From: Porphyra umbilicalis
Taxonomy: Eukaryota; Rhodophyta; Bangiophyceae; Bangiales; Bangiaceae
Direction of reading: 5' to 3'
Length of the DNA stretch: 64,000 bases
Assembly: GCA_002049455.2 (NCBI GenBank)
Contig: KV919066.1
Span: 1-64,000, forward strand
Part shown: positions 53,301 through 63,719 of the stretch, one piece after another
Numbering within the stretch: the stretch's first letter is position 1
Layout of the letters: every line of letters begins with the position of its first letter
Notes under the pieces: model-generated
Told to the model about the DNA's origin: nothing
The model's input: the letters and a program-made list of their open reading frames with translations, nothing else
The model's database searches: none
Made by a program: the position numbers and the translations under genes

Positions 53301-56300
53301 TGTTACGGTCCCAGAGCCGGGGCTGTGACAAGAGCAAGGTGTGCCAGCTGGTGTCGTGGCGGTCGCGGCAAGTGCGAAAAAGTCGAGGTCAAGGTGGTTC
53401 AAGGACGTGACGGTCAATGTGCACGGCTCGGAAAGGTCGGGCGCTACGACAAGAGGACATCATGGACGGAGGCGCTGCCGGCATGGGCGGCATCACGATC
53501 GAAAAGTTGACGGAGACGAACTTCCACGAGTGGCGTCAGCGCATTAAGATGGTCCTCGTGCTGCGCGACCTGGACGATATGCTTGACGAAGACGGCAAGC
53601 CGACGGACGCGGAAGACCGCGAGTTGGCGTTGTGGAAGCGTCGAGACACGAAGGCGAGCGCCATCATCGGGCTCACCCTTGGGTCTGAGCAGCTCGAGCA
53701 CGTGTCGGGCTGCAAGACGACGGCGGAAATGTGGTCGACGCTGCAGGGTGTCTTCCAGCGCAAGAGTTTGAGGAACAAGATGAAGGCGCGACCCGAGTTC
53801 TACACCGTCGAAATGACCGTCGGCGAGGGCATGCATGGCTACATCAACCGCGTGCGCAACCTCGGCGAGAACCTCTAGGCCATGGGCGGCGAGGTGACGG
53901 AGATGGACGTTGCCATGAGAGTCCTCAACGGGCTGACGTCCAAGTACGAGAACCTGCTGGTGGCTCTCGACGTCAAGAGTGCGGACGATCTGAGCCTCGA
54001 CTTTGTCGACAGCCGCCGGCTGCAGGAGGGGCGGCGGCAGGCGGACAAGTCACCGGCGACCAAGCGCATTGGCGACATGGTACTTGTCGGCGCCAACTAT
54101 CGAGGAAAAGGTCGCCGTGGTGACCTCTCTAAGATCGAGTGTTACTACTGCCAAACGTTGGGACACAACTCTGACGATTGCCCAGTTCTAAAGCCCAGGA
54201 GCAAGAAACGCACATGGTGGCCGCGATGGCTGCTTACGACGCTAGCGATAGCGACGAGGCCATCTGTCTGGTGGGCAATGCAGCTGACACCGATGACATC
54301 TCCAAGTCGTGGCTCGTCGATTCTGTGGCGTCTTCATACATGTGCTGCGTGCACGCGAGCTTCGATGGTTACCAGACGACCACGGGACGCAGCTTTACCA
54401 TGTTTGGAAAGGGGTCCGTGACCACGGCGGGTGTCGAAACGGCCGTCCTCAACGTCATCGTTCAGGGCAGGACGCTCAAGATCAAATTGAAGGAGGTACT
54501 TCATGTTTCTACAATGCGCGTCAACCTCATGTCGGTCGGCATGATGGAGGAACGTGGGGCGGAAGTGTCATTCAAGGGCGGTAAGACGATCATCAAGATG
54601 AACGAGAAGATTGCTGCGTTCGGCAGGCGTAAAAACGGGCTTTACCACCTGGACATGGCCCCTTTGTCGGATGTTTCTGCGGTGGCCTCCCTGCAGCTAT
54701 GGCATGAGCGCCTTGGGCACGTCAACGTGTCTGGCGTTGAGCGGATGATCAAGAACAAGGACATTGACGGACTCAAGTCCTCTTCCATGGTTGTCACGGA
54801 CGTCTGCGAGCCGTGCGTGTACGGGAAGGCGGCTATGACGCCAATGCCGAGTGCAGGAGGAGGTCGAGTGACCAAGCGCCTGCAGCTCGTGCACTCGGAC
54901 CTGGGCGGGCCAATGTCGCAGCCGTCGCGTGGCGGTGCGCTCTACTTCGGCACCTTCACCGACGACTTCTCCCGCTGGACCGACGTGGTCTTCCTGCAGA
55001 AAAAGACCGATCTGCTCTCTGAGTACAAGAGGTGGCTGACTAAGGTCCAGCTGCACACGGGAACCAAGATCAAGATCCTTCGCTCCGACAATGGCGGCTA
55101 GTACGTGTCGAGCGCATTCAAGGCTCTCCACGATGAGAACAGCACGACGCACCAGACCACGGTGCCCGAAACGCCGCAGCATAACGGAGTTGCTGAGCGG
55201 CTCAACCGAGTCCTCGTGGAGATGGCTCGCCCCATGATGCGACACAAGGACGTCGATCAGGATCTTTGGGCGGATGCCATCAAGACAGTGGTGTACATCA
55301 AGAACCGCTTCACAAACCGGGCACTATCCGTCGGCAAGACGCCTTTTGAGCATTCAAGGCTCTCCACGATGAGAACGGCACGACGCACCAGACCACGGTG
55401 CCCGACACGCCGCAGCAGAACGGAGTTGCTGAGCGGCTCAACCGAGTCCTCGTGGAGATGGCTCGCCCCATGATGCGACACAAGGACGTCGATCAGGATC
55501 TTTGGGCGGATGCCATCAAGACGGTGGTGTACATGAAGAACCGCTTCACGAACCGGGCACTATCCGTTGGCAAGACGCCTTTTGAGCTGTGGACCGGGAA
55601 TAAGCCCAACGTAAGCCACATGCGGGAGCTTGGGTTGACATGCTGGGTCTTGCTGCACAAGAGTCACATCGACGGCATGTTTGGCGACAAGGCGGCGAAG
55701 GGCGTCGTCTTAGGCTATCTTGACGGCAGCAAGGCATACACAGCCATTGTTGACGACGGCAAGGTTGGCAAGGCACGAAGCGTTGTGTTCGCCGAGACCA
55801 ATGTAAGCGAGACTGCAGAAGTTGCAGAGGAGCTTCCCGGAGACGAAGTTGTCGAAGTCGAGACGGGCTTGCGTTCTGCAAGCGACGGCGAAGACGTAGA
55901 TGCTGACAATGACGACAAGGACGACAAGCAAAACGATGGATCGGAAAAGTCCGCGGACGACAATCAAGGTTGTGACGGCTCTCAAGACACGCTTCGTCGG
56001 AGCGGCAGAGCGCGGCGACCCCCTGTCGAGTACTGGCGCCCGGTGAGCCTGGTTGCTCACGAGGCGCCCACAACGTACGTACAAGCCGTTCAAGGGCAAG
56101 AATCGGCTAAGTGGAAGATTTCCATGGACGAGGAGATGGAAGCCATCCGCAAGAACAAGACTCGGCGCTTGACGGATCGGCCGGCCAGTCGACGCGTGCT
56201 GAAGGGCAAGTGGGTTCACACGGTCAAGAACGAGGTTGACAAGAACAGGAGCAACACGACGCGGCACAAGGCGCGCCTGTGCTTCATGGGGAACCGGCAG

Positions 56301-56946
56301 ATCACGGGGCTCGACTTCAACGAGACGTTCGCGCCGGTGGCCAAGTTCACCACCGCTCGATGCATCCTGGCGATGACGGCGGCGAACGGGTGGGAGCTTC
56401 ATCAGATGGACGTCAAGACGGCATTCCTCAACGGAGACCTTGACGAGGAGGTCAACATGAAGCAGCCAGACAGCTATGTCAATCCGACGTATCCTGACAA
56501 AGTGTGTCGTCTCCTCCAAGCGCTGTATGGGCTGAAGCAAGCCCCCAAGATGTGGTATGCCAATCTTGACAACTTATTCAAGTCGCAGGGGTTTGACAAC
56601 ATTGACCCGGATGCATGTCTCTACCGCTTTCTTGATGACGGCGAAATCATCATCGTCCTGGTGTACGTCGACGATCTTCTTTTGGTGGCATCAAGCCTGG
56701 CGGCGATCTACAAGATTAAGGACGCTTCCCCATCGAGCAGAAGCGCACAAAGCACATCGGCATTCGCTACCACTTCGTGCGCGAGGCCATCACGACGGTC
56801 AAGGTGACACTGGAGCATTGTGCAACGGACGACATGGTGGCGGACCCAATGACGAAGGAGCTCGGCAAGACCAAGCACGACAAGCATGTCGGGGCCATGA
56901 GGCTTTGCTGAAAATGACAACCACCGCGGCAATGAGCAAGTGGGAG

Positions 56947-57363
56947 TGTTGGACTGTGATGCTCGTCGCCGGCTCCACTGGCGGATCGCGGATGGATGAT
57001 GGTTGGTGACCCTTACGGTACCGCAGATGGTACATTTGCAAGACGTGGTCGAGTTGCACACATTTGTGTTGGGTCATCTAGTGGCGTTACTTTCGGCGTG
57101 TTTTGGAACTGATCTTCGCTTTGCTCTAGTGGCTTTTGATTTGGTGAGTGATTCAAATTGGTGCGAGGACGTGGGCGTCGCTGTGGGCGCCGAAACGGAA
57201 AACACTTGGGCCGGTGGGGACTATGTGAGAGGTGCTCTCGGTTGGGAGAGACGGGGAACCTCAGGACAACCAACAAAGCCCGTTCGCACACACACACACA
57301 AGCATAAGCCACTCAACGACTTCACCGTTGTCCCCCAACCCCTATCCATACTGCGTTTCAACA
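56947..57363 (+). repeat. 3' LTR of E4 (417 bp, second subtype)
   Basis: It contains GCTGTGGGCGCCGAAACGG, the variant otherwise seen only in the 3' LTR of E1, and is followed at once by the TRIM primer site. Confidence 0.88.
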
Positions 57364-57605
57364 GGTTATGGGCCAAAGAAATTCCAGCTGAAGCTTGTTG
57401 ACTTTGCCGGAGGTCGCAGGTTCAAATCCCACCTGAGGGCGACTTGAAATCGCCGGAGTCTGAGGATTGGCTTCGTGAGTGAGACCTGGCGGCTTGAGTT
57501 CCTTTGAAGTTAGGACGAGTGTTGGCATTTATGTTTGAACTCCTCAGGACCATTCACACCGGTATTGTGGCTGTAGCTGAGTGGTACAATTCTCGAATCC
57601 CATCA
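57364..57605 (+). mobile_element. TRIM internal region and 86-bp LTR, fused to the E4 3' LTR
   Basis: GGTTATGGGCCAAAG (primer site, slightly changed) is followed by TRIM internal sequence with GGAGGTCGCAGGTTCAAATCCC, a purine-rich tract, and an 86-bp LTR at 57520-57605. GTCAA follows directly at 57606-57610 and pairs with the flank of E3's TRIM-type LTR. Confidence 0.82.
57520..57605 (+). repeat. TRIM LTR (86 bp)
   Basis: It reads TGTTGGCATTTATG...CGAATCCCATCA and contains TAGCTGAGTGG. It is one of the two outer LTRs of the composite element that was inserted with the GTCAA duplication. Confidence 0.8.
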
Positions 57606-58806
57606 GTCAAGGGCGCCGCTTACGGAGGCTGACTTGACGTCCATATGATGTAGTCCCTATCCGTTCCCCGCTGTCAGCGCCAGCAAGGAACGGATGGTAG
57701 TGAACTGGGCCACAGGCGTGAACGTCTTGCTGAAATCGCGCCCCCCCCTATGCTGGTGACCAATGAATGAAGGGTGCGCCTTGTGCCGCGGCGTGTTGCT
57801 CCCGTTTTTTTCCACCTCGTTCTTGACCGTGATGTCCCATTTGCCTTTGAGCCCGCGTCCAATGGACCCGAGCGATATGTTAAGCCCCAATTCTTGTTCT
57901 TGCGGATGGCATTCATCTCCTCGTCCATCACAACCTGCCTTTCAGCTGCTCTTCGCCCTTGTACTACTTTCAAATACGCCATTGGCTCCTGGTGAGCCGC
58001 CAGGCTCTTCCGGCGCCAGTACGCGAATGTTGGTCGCCACGCTCTGCCGCTCCGACGCAGCCTGTCTTGAGAGTGGGCACAACCCTGATATTCGTTTATC
58101 GACTTGTCGAATATATTGTCTTGCTTTTCATCCTTGTCAAAGTTGTCAGTATCTACGGCTTTGCGGTCGCTTGCAGAACGCAAACCCGTCTCGTCTCAAA
58201 CAACCATGTCACCGGGCAACTCCACTAAATCATCTGCGACGTCGCTTACTTGCGTCTCGCCGAGCACGATTCTTCGTGGCTTGAAGATCTTGCCGCCTTA
58301 TACGCCTTGCTGCCGTCGAGAGAACCTGAAAAGACGCCCTTTGCCGCCTTGTCTCCATACGTGCCGTCGTTGTGACTATTGTGCATCACCGCCCAGCATG
58401 TCGACCTTAACACCCACATGTGGCTTACTTTGGGCTTGTTCTCGGTCGAAAGCTCAAAAGGCTTCGTGCTTCCGGGAATCGCTCGGCTGGCAACGCGATT
58501 CTTGATGTAGACCGCCTTCTTGATGACATCCGCCGAGAGATCCATATCGACGTCCTTGTCTCGCATCATGCTTCGAGCCATCTCCTTTAGGTCTGGGCTG
58601 AGTAGTTTCGCAACTCCGATCTGCTGTGGCGTGTCGGGCACCGTCGTCTAGTGCGACGTGCCGTTCTCATCGTGAACAGGCTTGAAAGCGCTCGAAACGC
58701 ATTCGCCGCCATTTTCTGAGCGCAGGACCTTGATCTTGCCTGCAGTGGGCAGCTGGGCCTTGATCAGCCACTTGTTGTATTGCTGGTTGCCCTTTTTTGT
58801 CCTGGG

Positions 58807-59152
58807 GGACTGGGACTGGGACTGGGACTGACTGTATTCCACCAATCAGGTGACCCCCTGGGACCGACTCTGTCCTTTTCACAGCACCGATGTGCTCATA
58901 CGCATTGGAAATGCACAACGGCATCTCAGCAGTTTTTCATATCTCTAGGGCAAACAGTGAGAATTCTCCGGATCACGGCACGATCTGGACTCGGAGCGGC
59001 AATGATCCCCTTGCAGGGTAGGAAAACAGTGACTTCTCGTCTGTGCAAGGCCCTCGTCACGAACCCGCACGTTTTATTGGCTGAAGTCGCGTCTGACAGC
59101 GCTTCTCAGCCAAATGTAGGCCCTTATTCGCAGTCAGTCCCAGTCTTAGTCC
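58807..59152. mobile_element. Small terminal-inverted-repeat element (~346 bp)
   Basis: The left end is GGACTGGGACTGGG and further copies of the GGGACT hexamer, ending in GACTGACTG. The right end is the complement of GGACTAAGACTGGGACTGACTG. The inner 16 bp of the two ends match exactly as an inverted repeat. It lies inside the integrase region of E5. I could not settle its target-site duplication, so the superfamily is open. Confidence 0.5.
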
Positions 59153-60903
59153 ATTAGGAAAGAATTGGGCAAGAAGCAATGCTCCGCAACAGTATCGCTC
59201 TTCTTCTGTAAAAATATCACGTCCTTGCAGCGGGAGAAGTCGTCTGTTGAGATGCCGAAATAGAGCGAACCACCACGCGACGGCTCTGACAGTGGCCCGC
59301 CCAGGTCCGAGTGCACGAGCTCCGAGCGCTTGGTCACTCGACCTCCTCCTGCACTAGTCATAGGCGTCATAGCTGCCTTTCCATACACGGACGGCTCGCA
59401 GACGTCCTTTTACGCCGTAAAAGAGCACTCGAGTCTGTCAATGTCCTTGTTCTTGATCATCCGCTCAACGCCAGACACGTTGACGTGCCCAAGGCGCTCA
59501 TGCCATAGCTGCAGGGAGGCCACCGCAGAAACATCCGACAAAGGGGCCATGTCCAGGTGGTAAAGCCCGTTTTTACGCCTGCCGAACGCAGCAATCTTCT
59601 CGTTCATCTTGATGATCGTCTTACCGCCCTTGAATGACACTTCCGCCCCACGTTCCTCCATCATGCCGACCGACATGAGGTTGACGCGCATTGTAGAAGC
59701 ATGAAGTACCTCCTTCAATTTGATCTTGCGCGTCCTGCCCTGAACGATGACGTTGAGGACGGCCGCTTCGACGCCCGCCGTGGTCACGGACCCCTTTCCC
59801 AACATGGTAAAGCTGCGACCCGTGGTCGTCTGGTAACCATCGAAGCTCGCGTGCACGCAGCACATGTATGAAGACGCCACAGAATCGACGAGCCACGACT
59901 TGGAGATGTCATCACTGTCAGCCGCATTGCCCAGCAGACAGATGGCGTCGTCGCTATCGCTAGCGTCGTAAGCAGCCATCGCGGCCACCATGTGCGTTTC
60001 TTGTTCCTGGGCTTTAGAACTGGGCAATCGTCAGAGTTGTGTCCGAACGTTTGGCAGTAGTAACACTCGATCCTAGAGAGGTCACCACGGCGACCTTGTC
60101 CTCGATAGTTGGCGCCGACGAGTGCCATGTCGCCAATGCGCTTGGTCGCCGGTGACTTGTCCGCCTGCCGCCGCCCCTCCTGCAGCCGGCGGCTGTCGAC
60201 AAAGTCGAGGCTCAGATCGTCCGCACTCTTGGCGTCGAGAGCCACCAGCAGGTTCTCGTACTTTGACGTCAGCCCGTTGAGAACGCTCAAGGCAACGTTC
60301 ATTACCTTCAATTCGCCACTCATGGCCTTGAGGTTCTCACCTAGGTTGCAGACGCGGTTGATGCAGCCCAGCATGCCCTCGCGGACGTTTTTCTTGACGG
60401 TGTAGATCGTGCGTGGCGCTTTCATCTGGTTCATTAACCTTTCGCGCTGGTAATCACCCAGATGTGTCGTCCACATTTCCGCCGTCGTCTTGCAGCCCGA
60501 CGCGTGCTCGAGCTGCTCAGACTCAAGAGTGAGCCCGATGATGGCTCTCGCGTTCGTATCTGGCACCTTCCACACAGCGAAGTTATGGTCTTTGTCGTTC
60601 TTCGGCTTGCCGTCTTCATCAAGCACTTCGTCCAGGTCGTGCAGCGTGAGGACCATCTGTATGCACTGACGCCTTTCGTGAATGTTCGTTTCCGTCAACG
60701 TGTCGATCGTGATGCCGCCCATGCAGGAGCGCCACTGTCCATGATGCCTGCTTGTCGGAGCGTCCTAGCGTGCCGTACCTGGCGACGTGACTGTCACGGC
60801 CTGGAACCAACCTGTGCTTTACATGCCCGCACTTGCCACGACCGCCGTGACACCATACATCACACCTTGCCATGGTCACAGCCCCGGCTCTGCGTTAATA
60901 ACC

Positions 60904-61320
60904 TCCTGAAGCGCAGTGGGCATAAGGTATGGGGGACCATGGTGAAGTCGTTGAGAAGCTTGAGCGTGTGTGTGCTTGTGCGAACGTGCTTTGTTGGTTG
61001 TCGTAAGATTAACCCACTTCTCCCAGCCGAGAGCACCTTTCAAATAGATCCAATCGGGCCAAGTGCCCCGCCCTCCCGCGCCCACACTGGCGTTCACGTC
61101 CTCGCACCGAACCAAATCACTAACCAAATCAAAAGCCACTAAAGCAATGCAAAATTTAAATCTAAACATGCCAACAAAAAAGCCTCAAGATGTCCCAACA
61201 CGAATGCGTGCAACTTGACCACGTCTTGCAAATGTTCCATCTGGGGTACCATAGGGGTCACCAAGCATCATCCGTCCGCGACCCGCAAGTCGAATCGGCG
61301 ATGAGCATTACAGTCGAAGG
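60904..61320 (-). repeat. 5' LTR of E5, diverged
   Basis: It is recognisable along most of its length (CAACTTGACCACGTCTTGCA, CCTCAAGATGTCCC, the CACTTCTCCCAGCCGAGAGC block) but with many differences from the other LTRs. Both tips have lost the exact TGTTG/CAACA form. Confidence 0.8.
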
Positions 61321-61480
61321 GACATGTGGCAGCTTCTTGATGGTGACCTTGGTCAGGGGCGTGGCGATCTGCGCAGAACCCTTGATGAACCGCGGGTAGA
61401 CACTGTCCGGTCCCATGAAGCTCTTGCGCTCGGGATTTTTGTTGGGTGGGAGCGCCTGCGCCAGGCTCTGGATGAGTTTC

Positions 61481-61566
61481 TGTTGAAATGCGGAAAGTGT
61501 ACCTGTCAGCAACAGCCACAATACCTTTGCGAATGATCTTGGGGACTTCAACCGTATAGTCCAACA
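61481..61566 (-). repeat. TRIM 3' LTR (86 bp)
   Basis: The minus strand reads TGTTGGACTATACGG...CATTTCAACA. Confidence 0.82.
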
Positions 61567-61731
61567 CTCCACCTAACTTCTTCGGACCTCAAGCAGACAG
61601 GTATCTTCTCAGCAGCCAATCCCCAGACCCCTGCGACTGATTTATGTTCAAGTCGCCCACACGTGAGAATTGAACCTGCGACCCCGTGCAAAGTCAATCA
61701 GCTCTAACTGGAAGATTCTGGGCCCATAACC

Positions 61732-61817
61732 TGTTGAGATTCGAAAAATGTTCCAAGCAGCTACGGCCACAATACAGGTGTAAATGGTTCTGGGGATTTC
61801 AAACTTACAGTTTAGCA
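61732..61817 (-). repeat. TRIM 5' LTR (86 bp)
   Basis: The minus strand reads TGCTAAACTGTAAG...GAATCTCAACA, directly followed by the primer site. Confidence 0.82.
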
Positions 61818-62540
61818 TAGTCATTGGTTCACCAGGAGCTTCTCAGGCCGGACGATGCGCCCAAGGAAATCGACCTCTCGAAGGGAGAAATGACACTTGC
61901 ACGGCTTGAGCGAGAAACTAGCACTCTTGAGGAGGAGCAGTACTTTCCAAAGGTGCCGAGCACGGTCGTCCGCCGTGCGGGAATAAACAATGAAGTCGTC
62001 CAAGTAGACCAAGCTCTAGTGCGATCGGAGGCTCGAACGCATGATTTCCAAAGCGCGCTGAAAGGTCGCCGGGGCGTAGACGGGGCCAAACAGCGAGCCG
62101 GAGACCCCGAAAGAAGGTCCGTGTGGGGAGTAAAGGTGGTCTGGTCCCGATCCTAGAATGCCACCGAAACCTGCCAGTACACTGTATTACAACCCAGGGT
62201 GAAGAAAACAGTGGCGTCCATCAGCGAGACCATGCAGTCGTCAATCCGAAGGGCCGGGTACACATCCTTGATGGCTCGCTCGTTCTGGTGGCGGTCGTCA
62301 ACACTTATTGGGAAATAGCCATCCTGCGTAGAGACCACCAAGATAGGAAACGACCATTCCGCGTCCGACGGCTCGATGACGCCCAGCGTCAGCATCTCCT
62401 TGACCAGGGGGAGTCAGAATTTGCCTTTCGGGACAGAGTAGAATACGGGTACACACCAATGCTTTGTATATTATATCGGATGACTCCCGTGCCTGAGATT
62501 CGCATACGGACATCTGCTGCCGAAGCCGCATTATTACGAA

Positions 62541-63719
62541 GAATGAATCATTAACTGAATTCCATGGCCTTTAGACCAGGGTGCTCTCAAAGTGTTGTGA
62601 TGCAAACATATACTTAGATCACGGGACTTGCTCTCCGTTTCAGATGTGGCAGTCTTCATTCGTGTCAGCAGGGATTTGAGGACGTGTCGACGTTGAAAGG
62701 GTCGCAATGACGCTGAAAGCAAATAGAGTCACGTGGCTGAGAAGGACTGTCCTGCCACAAGGGTCACAGGGCCCGGACGGTGCCTGCCCCCCAATCACCC
62801 CCCACCGCCCCGAGTTGGGCGCGGCGACCGCGCGCAGCGACTGTGGTGGTTGAACGCGCCCGTAATGACCCGCGGGTAATCGTGCCTGCGCGCCGGCTTT
62901 GGTTGCGGCGGCCCGTCGGCCTGCCATCTAGCGGCGCGGTTAGAGGTGCGCTGCGCGGCAGAGTGAAGGCCCCTCCCGTCGGCGTAGCGCGACGCCGGCG
63001 AGCCTCCGCCGCTGCGTTGCCGGCGGCGGCACCCTTTTCCCCGCCCCACGTTTCTCCCGCCACGGAAACGTGGCTGTACGTGCCCCCGTGCGCGCTCGCG
63101 GCTATGGAGTCGGCCTGTGTGCCCGAAGTCGGTGCGTCGCTAAGCGCACCATCGCCCTGAGCGCCAGGGTATTGCACGCACGTGCCTGGAATCGATGATC
63201 GTATTAGATTATATTTCCACCCATCCGCCAGACAACGAGACAAGAACGCACGCGGCCCGGACACGTGGACGCCTTGGTCTGCGTCCTGGGGAAGGGCGCT
63301 TAGCAGCGCGCCTTTTCCACCTCGTTTTCGACTCCGAGGTGCCTGGCGAAGTTGTGTGATGCTAAGGATGGAAATTAATGTCCTCCGGGCTCTCCCTGTA
63401 CAGGGTCTCTTGCACGCTTTGAAGGGTGGCGAGCTGGAGGTTGTGAACTGTCTCGGGGTTCCGCCTCCCGGGGACGAAGCCTTGGTCTGCCGGTCATCCC
63501 AGCGGACCGCCTTGGCCAACTGGATGCCTCGGCGGGCGAGCTTCTCCTGCAAACCCAGGGGTACCTCTGGACAGGACACCGCAATGTGGTTCTCCTTGTT
63601 GCGCATTCAGCAGGCCGCATCCATCTGGGTCGCATCCCCCCCTCCGAGCCAGAGAAGGAGTGAAGAGCGTCACAAATCCGCGCCAGCCCTCAGGTCGGCC
63701 GCCCGTTTCTGAGAAGGAT
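62541..63719. other. No gene recognised
   Basis: This lies between the gypsy polymerase pieces and a possible gypsy gag piece. The middle (62760-63180) is GC-rich and could be an insertion. The 280-codon minus frame (62764-63606) has no motif. Confidence 0.3.

Larger units (their letters stand above)
52883..57363 (+). mobile_element. Ty1/copia element E4, broken
   Basis: 5' LTR 52883-53300 and 3' LTR 56947-57363, with gag, protease, integrase and part of the reverse transcriptase between. The primer site next to the 5' LTR is degraded. It has more than four breaks and is close to identical to E3 across long stretches of the interior. The 3' LTR is the subtype found only ahead of TRIM sequence. 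The three copia LTRs of E3 and E4 differ by a few per cent, clearly more than the interiors do. Confidence 0.88.
41307..57605. other. Inversion bounded by inverted copia copies E3 and E4
   Basis: E3 (-) and E4 (+) form inverted arms around 45457-52882. The right-hand outside flanks are TTGAC at 45457-45461 and GTCAA at 57606-57610, exact complements. The left-hand outside flanks are CTTGT at 41302-41306 (ACAAG on the minus strand) and ACGAG at 52878-52882, matching 4 of 5. A target-site duplication should flank one element; here each pair is split between the two. The same flanks also split two other loci: the old copia copy E5 and Harbinger ORF1. A crossover between the arms that inverted the interval explains all of this. 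Confidence 0.85.
57606..61320 (-). mobile_element. 5' part of old copia copy E5
   Basis: On the minus strand: a diverged 5' LTR (60904-61320), a primer-site remnant, gag, protease, integrase and the start of the reverse transcriptase, stopping at the GTCAA flank. It has many breaks and carries a ~346-bp inverted-repeat element (58807-59152). Most of it is strongly diverged from E1-E4, but about 59420-60280 is almost the same as E3/E4, a sign of gene conversion. It sits against gypsy sequence at 61321, so it probably inserted into that element. Confidence 0.8.
61481..61817 (-). mobile_element. Complete TRIM element (337 bp)
   Basis: On the minus strand: 86-bp LTR (61732-61817), primer site GGTTATGGGCCCAGA (61717-61731), ~150 bp of non-coding interior with GGTCGCAGGTTCAATTC, a purine-rich tract (GTTAGGTGGAG), and an 86-bp LTR (61481-61566). 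It has no coding capacity, so it must be moved in trans. Its termini and primer site match the copia family, the likely helper. The flanking 5-mers are only weakly alike and the LTRs are visibly diverged, so it is old. It lies within gypsy reverse transcriptase sequence. Confidence 0.85.
61321..62540 (-). mobile_element. Ty3/gypsy reverse transcriptase remnant
   Basis: Three minus-strand pieces carry gypsy reverse transcriptase blocks: LGVIEPSDAEWSFPI with IDDCMVSLMDATVFFTL (~62395-62160), MVYLDDFIVYSRTADDRARH with VDFLGRIV (~62012-61825), and PRFIKGSAQIATPLTK (~61420-61350). YLDD and the F-L-G-x-I-V block separate gypsy from copia. It has several breaks. A complete TRIM (61481-61817) is inserted in it and copia E5 abuts its left edge. 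Confidence 0.82.
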
